In this document: positions 1-10,440 of the stretch, in pieces | Position numbering within the stretch: position 1 is the stretch's first letter | How the letters are laid out: every line of letters begins with the position of its first letter | Origin: Nemophila menziesii | Lineage: Eukaryota; Streptophyta; Magnoliopsida; Boraginales; Hydrophyllaceae | Direction of reading: 5' to 3' | DNA length: 64,000 nt | Assembly: GCA_029959085.1 (NCBI GenBank) | Contig: JARWIR010000021.1 | Location: 23,709,620-23,773,619, forward strand | Notes under the pieces: model-generated | Seen by the model: only the letters and a program-made list of their open reading frames with translations | Told to the model about the DNA's origin: nothing | Database searches by the model: none | Program-made: the position numbers and the translations under genes

Positions 1-902
1 TGTACTTACGGGCAATTGAATTTGTGGCACAACAATAGTAAAACCTGTTAAATTTATTTTATGACGTCCAACACCCTTAATAATTGAATCCATTGATTTC
101 TCGAGATCAAAACCAACTATTTGTTCTCCAGGTAAAATGAATTTGCAAGCATACTACCACGGGAACCTTTTGATGTAAATGATATCCTAATATACGCTAG
201 GCTGCTTCATGGGGTCCAATATATCTAGCATCGATATATTATTTAATCTCGTCTCCACCCAACACAATTGTTGCTCGATCGTGACCTTTGTATATATACT
301 TATGAATTTACTTTACACACCTAACCCCCGCATGAACTTCAACATTTATGTGACAGTTGAATATTTTCGACAAATAAGGATTATATGGTACCACATCCAT
401 ATTCTCAACATTTTGCTTCCTCATAACGAAAACACGACCATCATCACGACGATGATAAATCGGATAACCATCTTTTTTCATGATTGTGGTCTCCATGAAC
501 TATTTAGGGTAAGTTTTAGTGCAGTGACCATCCACCATGCACGCTGCAACACTCTTCTGAGTGCCACATGGGCTATGAACTATGCACCTTTCACAATATC
601 AAAGAGAAGTGGATAAACAGACATGTTAGGGAATTCGGCACAGACTTAGTTATAAATTTGGTCAACATATCGAATCTCGTCAGGTCCTTCTAAGAATATC
701 AACATATGCACATGCGCTAGACATCTTTTTTGAAATTCAATAGTTAAGGCACGTGCTACGATGCATCCAAATACATTGCTTGACACCATTTCTTTAATCA
801 GACGGTCTTTCTTCATTTTGAATACACGAACAACTAAATCTGACCTATCAATATGGTTTGATGCGGAAGCAAAGATGTTATTTATAGCGAATTTAGATTT
901 TC
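1..902. repeat. Right-hand tail of a further macro-repeat unit (Unit 0)
   Basis: This stretch is nearly identical, in the same orientation, to 26698-27600 (offset about 26697). Homology ends at about 902-903: the sequence here continues through the Helitron reading frames, whereas at 27600 it switches to the start of Unit 2. The window therefore opens inside a copy of the same composite unit, and the ancestral period is about 26.7 kb rather than the 18-20 kb seen between later copies. Confidence 0.88.
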
Positions 903-2250
903 TGTCATGGTAAGGAAGATATCTAGATGTTAGTTATAATGGGTAATTGCCATTAAATCCTGAAAAATCGCAAACATGTTTCTAGCACTGTTGAGGCCCA
1001 GCCGTCTACTAAAAATTCTTGAAATAATTTACCACCTCTTAGGATAGTTAAATATTTTCCTTGACGTTGAAGTATACGGTAACAATAGTAGTTTACATAT
1101 GTTAATCTATTATTTTAAGGTTCGTTGTAATTAGTATTTTACCTGGTAAACCCTGGTTTCCATCCAAGTTGTCTGCGTGGAAACATGAGAACTTAGTGTA
1201 AAGGTAGATAAGCTGGATGGAACTAGTTGACTTTTAAAAGTCCATTACAAGCTTTAAGATGTAGAATAATGTCTCCCATTAAATCTATCTGATTTCCATA
1301 TCTGGGTATTATTACACAACTTCTTTTGAAGTTGGAATATTGTATCTCTGACGATCACTTGCGTGCGAATAATGTAAGAGTGACGGGATATTGTGAGATG
1401 CAAAGTTTCCTTTTTTCATTATCTTATTAGCTTTTTATAGTTTTTAGGAAATGAATTATGTTTTAGCAAGTAGTCTTGAATTGTTTGAAGAGTGACGGGA
1501 TATTGTGAGATCTTGGTTTCTTCCCTTACGGTAATAATGTGCATGTTCGGGATCGAATATATATAATTGAGCATACGTGGATACTGGACCCATTTTCGGT
1601 TTCAACAATCTAGTTCGATGCCACCATGAATTTTGAAGCAGGTTGGGCCTCTTCCGTTTATAGTTCGATAAACGATTTTTATCCCCGAACTGGTGAACAC
1701 ATTAGCTACATTATAGTCTCGGATGTGCTTACAAAATGAAATAAATTGTGTACTTGACCCGTCGTATAGCTCTCTAAGCTCTCGTGGGGTGCTTTGAGAC
1801 CAAGTAGCTGAACTTAGCCTTGTAAGCAACACCTTCTGAATCGAACATCTGACAATGTTGATGTTAATAATTTCTTGTCATTTTAATACAAAATATTACA
1901 ATTAACTGAGAATACTGTCTTACTTCACTGATATTAAGAATTTTTTAAGATTTCTCTCATTTTCTAAGATTAATTTGGGCTAAATGACGCCATGAACATG
2001 ATGTCGAAGCACTCTTCGGTGTAGTGAATTGAAGTTGAGAACATGATCATGATATTCCCGACCTTCAAATTCTCCTTTATCTTACTCAGTAGTCGTCTAT
2101 GTATTCGAAATGTTAGTTATTCGTTCATGATCTCGGCGTAAACGTAGGGCTAATGTTGCTCTTGATAAATCATTATCTTGAGACCCTAAACTGTGCTGAG
2201 TTGACCGTTCCAGATCTCGACGTCGATGTTGAGCAATACAACTCTTGACA
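1..2250 (-). pseudogene. Helitron Rep/helicase pseudogene, N-terminal half (Unit 0)
   Basis: Minus-strand relic of the RepHel protein of a plant rolling-circle transposon. Reading right to left: an arginine-rich N-terminal stretch (about 2250-2110); the block with LRELYDGSS, IRDYNVANVFTSSGIKI and GRGPTCFKIHG (1832-1602); the YYCYR ... GGKLFQEFLVDGWAS block (about 1110-980); then the Rep domain, including the HUH metal-binding motif as HVH (706-714) and DGYPIYHRRDDGR ... VVPYNPYL ... CHINVEV (496-311). Several stops and frameshifts break it. A stop at 308-310 falls where the first tyrosine of the Y-x3-Y catalytic motif is expected, and the residue before LAHVH is Cys, where the Unit 1 copy has Gly. 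The domain order matches the Helitron_like_N family. The helicase half lies beyond the left edge. It cannot be functional. Confidence 0.9.
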
Positions 2251-3234
2251 AAACAGTATTTTTATGATCCTATATTTTATACTAAATTTTTATTATTATT
2301 AAAGTATCTTAATTTTTTTGTTTAACATAAACTACACTAATTAAATTTTTCCACTAACTTTAAACATTAAGAATTAAATTAAGATTGTTCTTAGAGTAAA
2401 GTTTTAGATTAATTTAGAATACTATACAACCACATTAGTCAAACTGTCATATCGAGAATCGAAATCAATTTTTTTAATAACGTTCCATATCGAATTGTAA
2501 ATTATAATGATGTAGAATTTTTGAAAGTATATATTTAATATAACATATATGATTTTCTTTTAATTGAAAATACTAAACATAATAATAATAATAGTTTTTT
2601 TTGAAAAAATACTCTGATTTGAATACTATATAATAGAATACTCAAATTAAATTAAAAAATTATAAAGTATATCCAAAACATAGATATTATATTACCCATT
2701 AACTTATAAATTAATGAACATTAAAATAATAATAGTACAATGATTAACATAAATTTTTTTACAGTGATATATACATATATAATTATTACAATGTATATTT
2801 TGTTTATTACATTTCACCAATTCGATCGAAGGTAATGATCCATATAGGTTCCAATTTCAATTTAATTTTTATACTTAGGAAGTAAAGATATTGTACCTTT
2901 TTCACCATCTTATCTGGTATGTTCAATTTTTTTCCCTTTATGGTCTTTGATTATATTTCTAACAAACGAAACAAAATATAAGAAGAATTAATAAATAAAA
3001 GAAATTGAACATGAAAAACAAATATATTCACACTTGAATGTCTTTTTGACGACGTCCAGCTTCATTAGCACGTTCGTCTACATCTCAAATAACATTACCA
3101 ACATTTCTTCATTACCAACATTTCTTCGTGAAATTTAATTTCCCTAAAAAAGATTAAACCACTTTAAATATTCGTCAGGTAATATTTCAAACCAATACTA
3201 CGCAGTCTTTAAAAATCAAAATAAAAATGTAAAG
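2251..3234. other. AT-rich non-coding stretch
   Basis: Very AT-rich sequence with homopolymer runs and short TA/AAT tracts. I see no open frame, conserved protein block or clear repeat. It lies upstream, on the minus strand, of the Helitron N-terminus and could include that element's 5' flank, but I could not place a terminus with the expected TC dinucleotide. Confidence 0.5.
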
Positions 3235-3990
3235 GGATATATGTCCCATTTTATAAGTATAAGGTTGTTTTTTTTATCTTTTTACAAATTATAGAAGGTA
3301 TTTGTCCATTTTAAAAGTATATGGTTGTTTTTAAATTTTTTTACAAAGTATAGGGTAGTATTTGACCCTTTTAAATAGGATTGTTTTTAAATTTTTACAA
3401 AATACGGGGAGTGTATTCGTCCCATTTAAAAGTATAGGGTTGTATTTTAATTTTTTACAAAATATAATATATGGTTGTTTTTTTATTTTTGACAAATTAT
3501 AAGGGAGTTAATTGTCCCTTTTAAAACTATATGGTTATTTTTTAATTTTTTACAAAATATAGGGGGTATTTATGCCTTTTAAAACTATAGGGTTATTTTT
3601 TGAAGTTTTACAAAATATAGGGGGTATTTTCCCTTTTAAAACGATAGGGTCGTTTTTGTTTTTTTCAAAATATAGGCCGTATTTGTCTCTTTAAAACTAT
3701 AGGGTTGTTTTTGGAAGTTTTATAAAATATAGGGGGTATTTGTCCCTTTTGAAAATCTAGGTGTTGTTTTTTTAAGTTTTAAAAATTATTGGGGTATTAT
3801 TTGATGTTTTACAAAATATAGGGTGTATTTGTCCCTTTCAACACTACATGGTTGTATTTTTGAAGATTTACAAACTATATGGGGGTATTTGTCCTTTTTA
3901 AAACTAGAGGGGAAAAGTTTTTATTTTAAAACAAGAGGGTTATTTTTTGAAGTTTTACAAAATATACGCAGAAGGGGTATTTGACACTTT
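3235..3990. repeat. Degenerate ~60-bp minisatellite, about 12-13 copies
   Basis: A head-to-tail series built on the pattern TTTTACAAAATATAGGGG, then GTATTTGTCCCTTTTAAAA, then CTATAGGGTTGTTTTTTGAAG. The ACAAA core recurs near 3281, 3340, 3395, 3456, 3488, 3550, 3608, 3662, 3719, 3777, 3808, 3864 and 3952. Copies are 55-62 bp, with some shorter, and have drifted by substitution and small indels, so the array is old. It occurs only in the left flank and is absent from Units 1-3. Confidence 0.85.
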
Positions 3991-5759
3991 GAAAAGTATG
4001 TGAATACCAAATAAACCCTCCCATGTCTATGTATTATTACAAATTGCACTACATGTCCCAATATTTTGAAAAAAACTGAACTGTAGATTCCTATATATAG
4101 GTAAAAATGTAGTATAAGTCCCTATATTTTACAAAACTGCACAAAAGGAAAAAGATACAGTAATATGTTAAAGTATGTGTCCCTATATTATGAAAAGTAT
4201 ATGTCCCCTTCTTAGTATTTACATTTTTAGCCTCAGAATTAACTGGAACTTGAGAATCTGATGCCTGCATTCAAATGAAATTACATACTTATGTCATGAA
4301 CTATAAGTTGAAAGTTTTTGCCACGTGACAGTGTAACTGTAAAAAATGGTTGACTAACGCGTGACCAAAATGAAGTTCAAGAGCATTTGTGTAACTTTAG
4401 GTCCTAAAACCGTAAATGGCACGGTTGAAGACCATTTCAGGAATTTTCCCTTTGATTAATGGTCCCTTGACTATTACTAATTTACCGATAAAAGACCTGA
4501 ATGTTTAAAGTGACCCAAATGGTTCTCGAACTTTAGTTTTATTTCCAATGTAAGTCCCCATATAAAATTCCATCCATTTTTACTGTTAAGTCCACGTGCC
4601 GGCAGGTATTTTAACCTGTTTGGTCATTTAACCTGAAATTTCGAAGTCAAAGACTAACCTCTGAAGTTTTTTGTTTCAGAAAAGAGCGGATCAATTCTTG
4701 CGGAATTAGTTCGGTTTCACGTTTACCCATTACTTAAAAGTAACTCTAGAGGTTAGGAAAACATATTATATACATTAATAAGCAATCTTAAATTGCTAAA
4801 GGGACTAAATAACATCACAAAAGTAAAAAAACATTCAACCTCCAAGTTGATTCGCACTAACATTCCCTTCTTCGAAAATTTTACTGTACTTTCCTATAAC
4901 ACACATATAACATATACAAATCACATTATAGTGACCTATAGTGCAATTAACTCAAAACAAATTCAAATCATATAATCAGTGTAATTAACTCAAAAACATA
5001 TACTAATCTGTTAAATAACTTCTTTACGGAGTTAACTTTCCTATATTATGCAAAAATTGCAGTACACTTCCATATAATATGCAAGATTTCACTATTAAAC
5101 CCTTTAATATGTTACACATTACACATTTCAAACCACTATAACTCTCTATATTATACGAAATTTGCACTATTAAATCCTTGAATATGTGACACATTACATA
5201 TTACACCATTCAAAGCATAATAAGTCCCTATATTATATTAAAATCGTACTACAGAATAAATGAAACATTTAAACAAATTTCAATCAATCAAACAAATTCC
5301 AGTCAAACTTAATACACACAAATATTCCTTTGTTAGAAAATTGTATTGACACACTTTGCCATTAACACACTCACGCACACACGGATCATCAAGGATGGAT
5401 ATTATGGCATTAACTAACTCACTCATTGACATATTACAGATCATCAATGCCATATCACATTACTCATTTGAATCACAATTGCATCACAATTGAATCACAA
5501 CTGAATTACAATTGGATGGATATGATTCACAAACGCACACAATGAACAAACTCGCACACAATGAGCAAAACGAGCAAAAAGACAAATGGCACTATTAACA
5601 CGTATTTCAATAATTAAATAAGTGATTGGTACTAATCAAATTATTATTAACAAATTGCACGACAAATTCGAATACAAATCGAATTATAATTGAACAAAAA
5701 CAAGTATAAAATTTAAAGTGTAAAAATAAGTCTCAAACCTGTGAAAAATCTACGACGAC
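3991..5759. other. Decayed low-complexity non-coding DNA with 'tccctatatt' motifs
   Basis: No convincing coding sequence. Much of the stretch carries dispersed, diverged phrases such as gtccctatattttacaaaa and ccctatattatgcaaaa (for example near 4040-4200 and 5035-5240), resembling the adjacent minisatellite. Similar phrases recur inside the macro-units (8130-8200, 17230-17340, 19870-19990). A short open frame at 4793-4975 has low-complexity composition and is not supported. Confidence 0.5.
5469..5512. repeat. Four copies of an 11-bp tandem repeat
   Basis: Four consecutive 11-mers read tgaatcacaat, tgcatcacaat, tgaatcacaac and tgaattacaat. They differ from each other by one or two bases. Confidence 0.8.
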
Positions 5760-6310
5760 AGGAGGTTTTGAGAATCCGTGAGTAAGTCAGGCGAGGTGAG
5801 ATGAGGAGCTACGTCGAACGGTGGGAGAAAAACTGGCACCAGAGCTCTTCTTCGAATTATGACCGGTCATGTTTTGTAGCGTTGAGAGAACATTTCATCG
5901 TCGAAAAGGAATCGACGGCAGGTATGAGAAAAGTACTTAGCGAGGTTAACCGGAGTCTAAGCTGGAGATGGACGGTGAAGATAAGACGTGAAACAAAATG
6001 AAACGAAGGTCAAACGAAACCGGAGCTCTTCAAGTTTGGCGCGAAGCGAGGCAAGAACGGCGAGGTGCGAATCAAAGAAATTTGTGCAGTAAGGTGTTGA
6101 TTGTTGGTGAGGTTTTGATGCGGCGGGGGTTGGTGTCGCCAGTGAGGTGAGGTGAAGTTAGTTGAGCGTTGTTAGTGAGTTTTGGTTTTTGTTTTTTTGG
6201 AAAGATTTCATCATTGTGTGTTGTGTTTTTCGTGTGCGTGTTTGAAAAGAAAAAAGAAGTGTGTGGAGTGAATTGTGTGCGCCAGTGAGGTGAGAGAAGG
6301 AATGAATTAT
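5760..6310 (+). other. GC-richer island with a short unrecognised open frame
   Basis: Base composition is clearly richer in G and C than the surroundings, with many CG dinucleotides and purine-rich GAGGTGAG-type words. A 66-codon frame runs 5801-6001 (starts MRSYVERWEKNWHQ). I do not recognise it, and it has no partner copy in the array to test conservation. The downstream part (6120-6300) is G/T-rich and resembles a plant 5' leader or transposon sub-terminal region. It could be a captured gene edge or an internal part of a DNA transposon; no terminal repeats were found to decide. Confidence 0.3.
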
Positions 6311-6744
6311 TTAATTAGAATTTATTTTTCAATATCTAATACATATACCAAGGGCAATTTACTAAGTATTTAAATTTTTAAATAATGAAACAATTTGGAT
6401 TGTTCTTTGTAACATATTTTTTTCTAAAAATCGATCTCGACCCCTCTTTATACCCCCTTATATATATGTATGTATATATATTAGGTATAACCCCGTGCTT
6501 GAAGGCACTTTGAAAATTTTATTTTTAAAAAATAAATTAAACAACAAATAAATAAATACTTCTTGAGATAAAAACCAACTAAATAAAACTATAATTTTAT
6601 TGTTAATTCTTTTTTTGATTAGGAAAATATTATTTTGTTATAATTTTATTATCAAGTTCCCTATATATATTGATAAATTATATTTTCCAATCCAAACAAA
6701 TAGGATTGCAAAAATAAAAGTATAATATTTTGTCGAAAAAGTGT

Positions 6745-6746
<2 letters not shown>
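6311..6746. other. AT-rich non-coding stretch
   Basis: AT-rich DNA with TATA-type runs near 6455-6485. No gene, clear repeat or recognisable terminus was seen. Confidence 0.45.

Positions 6747-6831
<85 letters not shown>
6747..6831. repeat. (AT)n microsatellite, about 42 uninterrupted dinucleotides
   Basis: A perfect alternating AT tract of about 84 bp. Three overlapping open frames of poly-(Tyr-Ile) type arise from it purely as artefacts. Such tracts are self-complementary, polymorphic and prone to length error in assembly. Confidence 0.97.
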
Positions 6832-6832
<1 letters not shown>

Positions 6833-6959
6833 CAAAATAAATGAAGCATGTGTTCCTTTAATACCTTATAAGATCCTAAATTACTCCAATCGTGTCCATT
6901 CCCATATGACCCGTCTCTTCTCACTAATCCTAATCCTTATGACTCACACACATGAATAT

Positions 6960-7180
6960 GGATCCTCTCCTAACTTGACTCCTATACTAACTCTACTAAC
7001 TCCAATCACAATTACATAATTGATTTTTAGTACTATCTTTATTTATAATTGAAGTACTATGTAAGATATAATAGGAATAGAGAGAAATAAATTATAAATA
7101 AAAATAATACTAAAAACCAATTACTCAATTGTGATTGGAGTTAGTAGAGTTAGTATAGGAGTCAAGTTAGGAGAGGATCC
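6960..7180. mobile_element. Foldback element with 91-bp inverted arms (MITE-like)
   Basis: The arm at 6960-7050 begins ggatcctctcctaacttgac. The arm at 7090-7180 is its close reverse complement and ends gtcaagttaggagaggatcc. The loop is about 39 bp. Arms agree over nearly their full length with only a few mismatches or small indels. Outside the arms, similar phrases (ttctcactaatcc) occur at about 6918 and 7201 in direct orientation, so flanking DNA may belong to a larger element. There is no coding capacity. It lies just left of the Unit 1 boundary and is absent from Units 2 and 3. Confidence 0.85.
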
Positions 7181-7251
7181 AAATTCCACACACATAACTT
7201 TTCTCACTAATCCTTACTCAATCTCGATATCGACTTTGGATACAAAGATAT

Positions 7252-8373
7252 TCTATAATCTAATTAACATGATTGAAATTTATAAAATTTATCCTTTTAG
7301 GAAATCTATGAGTCCTAATGTCAAGTTACAAAATTTAACTTATTTAACAATTTAAATAGTTCAATTGCTAAAATTTATAAACACCTAGAAAACAAAACAC
7401 TTTTTTTGACAAAAAAAAAAAAAACAAAACACTTTTGAATTACTAAAACTAAATCAGTACTTTTAGTTTTGAATTAATCAACTGGAAGTCACGTTCAATA
7501 CCACTGATTGAATAATCAACTCTATAAAAAGCTAATTACGCAACCAAGCATCTCATAAATTCTTCAAAATAACAAAAGTAAAAGGAAAAAAAATGAGAAT
7601 TAATTACAAAACGAATAAGATGTGTAATATGACCCCGTATACTCTTTCACATATCTCAAGCAGTCCATCCAGTAGTTTTTGGTAGAATAATTTCTTGAAT
7701 AACGCCATACAGTGCTGTTTTTAGTTCCTTAGGGATTAATATTTATCCGCGTATGTGTATTTATTCACTTATATGTATGTACCAGAGTTTTACTCGTAAA
7801 AGTTTTTATACAATCTCTACAGCTCCAAGTAACTCCACCCTTAATTGTATACAAGGGACTAAACTATCAAAATCTGTAAAGATAAAAAGACTGAATGGGT
7901 AATTTACTCTATAAACAACTAAGTTAAGGTATCATACATTTCTCGAACTATGAACAGTCCATATGTTAGAATACAACCCCAACATTAAAACTGCGAAAAG
8001 GCCTACAATAAGTAGTTCTGGAGTGAAGCCGGGATTATGAACATTAATGGCCATTGTAGGATTTGTATACATAATAATAAATATACTTACATCAGACCAT
8101 CTCCAACACTTGGCCCAAATGGATATTTACTGCAACAGTCCCTATATTAAGCAAAAAGTTCACTTTAAACCTCTACATTAAGCAAAAATTGCACTCCCTC
8201 TAACTGAAAATAAGAGTATACGTCCTCTTGCACCAACATCCTTTCCTTGTACATAACCCGTCCCAATTGCCAAAACTGTTTCATTTTCGCTTATAGTGAT
8301 ATTCTTTGATTTTTTTTGTGAGGGAAAAAAATTTAGAGAAAAGAAATTATAAAAGATAAAAAGTCAAACTTAC
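7252..8373. other. Non-coding left part of Unit 1
   Basis: No gene is recognised. It contains phrases of the 'tccctatattaagcaaaa' kind at about 8130-8200, like those in the left flank. The minus strand continues past the last recognised CPSF160 exon relic, but I could not identify further exons. Matching stretches are 27604-28724 in Unit 2 and, shortened at its left end, 46678-47199 in Unit 3. Confidence 0.55.
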
Positions 8374-9365
8374 AATTCATGTAACTACTAGAACGGTGAG
8401 TGCATTTTTTGAAGGTTGAATAGGAATTGAAGCCACGGTTGGGCCTCCAGATTTCTCATGTTCCATTTTACGGACCTCAAATTCTTCGACAGGGTATGTA
8501 CCTTCTAACTTCATATAATAATGCTCAATTTGATGCCCGTCTTCTTTATCAACCAGAGATGACAACACTTGTTTCAATGGCTTTGGAACCTGCATAATAT
8601 GAAACAAAAGCTGTATTTCAGATTCCTTCATCTTTATCTTTTAACTGTTTTATGAAATAAGATTGTTTCAGGAAAAATTTACAAACCAATCTGAAACGAT
8701 GATGGAGTACAAATTCTTGTCTGCAAAATAAGTCACTTGATGAGGAGTCCCCTTCAACGGTATCTACACCCATTTAAGAATTATAATACACAGATTTAAA
8801 ATTATATTGAGACAACTTTAACTTCAAGAAGAAGAATTAAAGATAAAAAAAAACACCTTTTGTACTAGCCAATGGTTGTCATATGATAAATGTGTCGAAA
8901 GTTGGCAAATTTTCAATGAACCATGTCATAAAAAAGGAATTATAAAAGTAATTTACAAAATCCATTAAAAAGTAGATGAATGATTATTATATCAGTAACA
9001 CGACATATATAAAACCATGATTGCAGCTCACATTATGAATAACAATGAAGGCAACTATAATTCTGTCACATATCTATAATTAAAAGTTAATTGAAAACAA
9101 AATTAGCAAAATGAAAACACAGAAGTTGTAGTATGAAGAAACTAACCTGTGGATGCAATATGAGGTTCTTCCTATATAATATGAACCAAAATGGCCTTGA
9201 ACCACCAATAGATAAACCCTTGGAGCCACCAATATTTTTGAAAATAGTTATACATTTTGTCAAACTTCCAGATAAAGACTCCTCCCTTGCATACAGATCT
9301 AATGGCATCCCCTCCCCATATATGTTAATTTCAGCTCATCACTTAAAAGGCTTCTGATAATACTG
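8374..9365 (-). pseudogene. CPSF160 (CPSF subunit 1) exon relics, Unit 1 copy
   Basis: Five consecutive exon relics of the largest subunit of the cleavage and polyadenylation specificity factor, which acts in nuclear pre-mRNA 3'-end processing. In transcription order: 9365-9147 (PLDLYAREES ... CITIFKNIGGSKG ... LILHPQ, donor cag/gttag); 9073-~9000 (ICDRIIVAF ... HNVSCNHGFIYV); ~8922-8857 (LKICQLSTHLSYDNHWLVQK); 8763-8691 (IPLKGTPHQVTYFADKNLYS); 8589-8374 (VPKPLKQVLSSLVDKEDG ... EEFEV ... SGGP ... NALTVLVVT, then stop). Order, spacing and phase follow plant CPSF160, which is about 1,400 residues, so only roughly 200 residues of its middle are present. Decay: a TGA at 8377-8379 next to the donor, a damaged donor after 8691 and a lost acceptor near 8922. 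The identification rests on remembered family sequence, not a search. Confidence 0.88.
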
Positions 9366-10067
9366 CTGTAATTATAATTAAATTAGATAATTCTGAAAGG
9401 TTAAAATTAATTCAATTTTGTAGAGTTTATTCCTTTTATACCTTTGGAGAATCCAATTAATTTATATAGAAAATTATTTTGTACTTAAGATAAAATTTTA
9501 ATAAAACAACAAAAAAATCAAAGAAAAAATAACTAACCCTCCACAAATTATAACTAAAAAGGAATTTATATACTAACTAAACTATCATACAACATGATGC
9601 GTATATTTTACCTTCATTTGACAGATGGTGTAATGCCAAGAGCTTGTTCCTTTTATCTTATGGGTTTAACTTGTTTCCTTTTCGTTCGAAGGGTTTAGAT
9701 CATCTCCAGCAGTTGAATACCAAAGTGAGGATTAAAAAGTATATATAATTCAGAAAAATAATAACACAAATGCATTCTGACCTTGTTATTTTAAGACTCC
9801 CATCTCCCATTGTTTCACAACTTCAAATTTGATAAAGATCACAATAATAGGCGATGGATTTAACAAAAAGAGCGACAAAATTAGCCAAATTAATTCAGCC
9901 AAAAAGGGTGTAGCAGCACCCAAGAGACATTTTATTGAAGCCCTATCCAGCAGTTAAGTTACTGCAAAACAATTAAAAAATGCAGTATAAGACCAAATTA
10001 ATGAGCTATGTTAGTAAAATAACTCAATTTATTTTTTGAGTTTCAATTAAAAATTAATTTTTCTTAC
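9366..10067 (-). other. Intron-like spacer with a possible small exon
   Basis: AT-rich sequence between the CPSF160 relics and the upstream exon-like block. On the minus strand a possible small exon ends at 9612 with a good donor (AATGAAG/GTAAAATA), but its roughly 30 bases do not translate into anything I recognise. The acceptor before 9365 (aattacag) is also good. The two sites suggest this was once spliced. Confidence 0.4.
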
Positions 10068-10440
10068 CTTAATTTGGGTTCTTCGCCAAGTCGGGTTGAT
10101 TGATGGTAGAGAATGGTCCTTGAGTGGAGGCGGTTTTCGTGTGTGTTGGTTGAAGGTGATTGTTGATGGCGTAGCCAAGCTGGTTTGATGATGGTGGAGA
10201 ATTAGCCCCGAGAGTTGTGGCATCGGCTTGGTGGGAAGGTAAGTGTTTCCAAGCTGGGTTGATGATGATGGTGGAGAATGGTCCCCAAGTGGCGTAGGTT
10301 TCTTTGATTGTTGATGGCGTAGCCAAGCCGGGTTGCGGTGAGCAGCTTGGTGGGAGAGAGAGAGCGATTGTGCAGGTGGAAAGGTGAGACTTGAGTGTGA
10401 AAAGTGATTTCTTTTTGTTTTTTGTTCAAATGTGAGCCAC
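10068..10440 (-). other. Upstream exon-like block with imperfect internal repeats
   Basis: A GC-richer stretch ending on the minus strand in a strong donor consensus (AAG/GTAAGA at 10068). It encodes Pro/His/Thr-rich open frames (for example 10069-10326, MATPSTIKETYATWGPFS) that I do not recognise. Two imperfect direct copies of a ~90-bp segment lie within it (about 10091-10190 and 10257-10345, sharing gattgttgatggcgtagcc), so the apparent protein is repetitive. It may be a 5' leader or first exon fused upstream of the CPSF160 relics. Copies: 30419-30790 and 48894-49265. Confidence 0.4.

Noticed and set aside
3235..3990. Interstitial telomere-like array
   Set aside because: TATAGGG words occur, but the period is about 60 bp and there is no run of TTTAGGG heptamers.
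4793..4975. 60-codon open frame
   Set aside because: Low-complexity, Thr/Asn/Ile-rich, in decayed repeat DNA, with no protein-like pattern and no conserved copy.
6638..7019. Overlapping Tyr-Ile-repeat frames on both strands
   Set aside because: They are translations of the (AT)n microsatellite.
7131..7355. 74-codon open frame
   Set aside because: Begins inside the foldback arm and runs across the Unit 1 boundary; only part of it recurs in other units.
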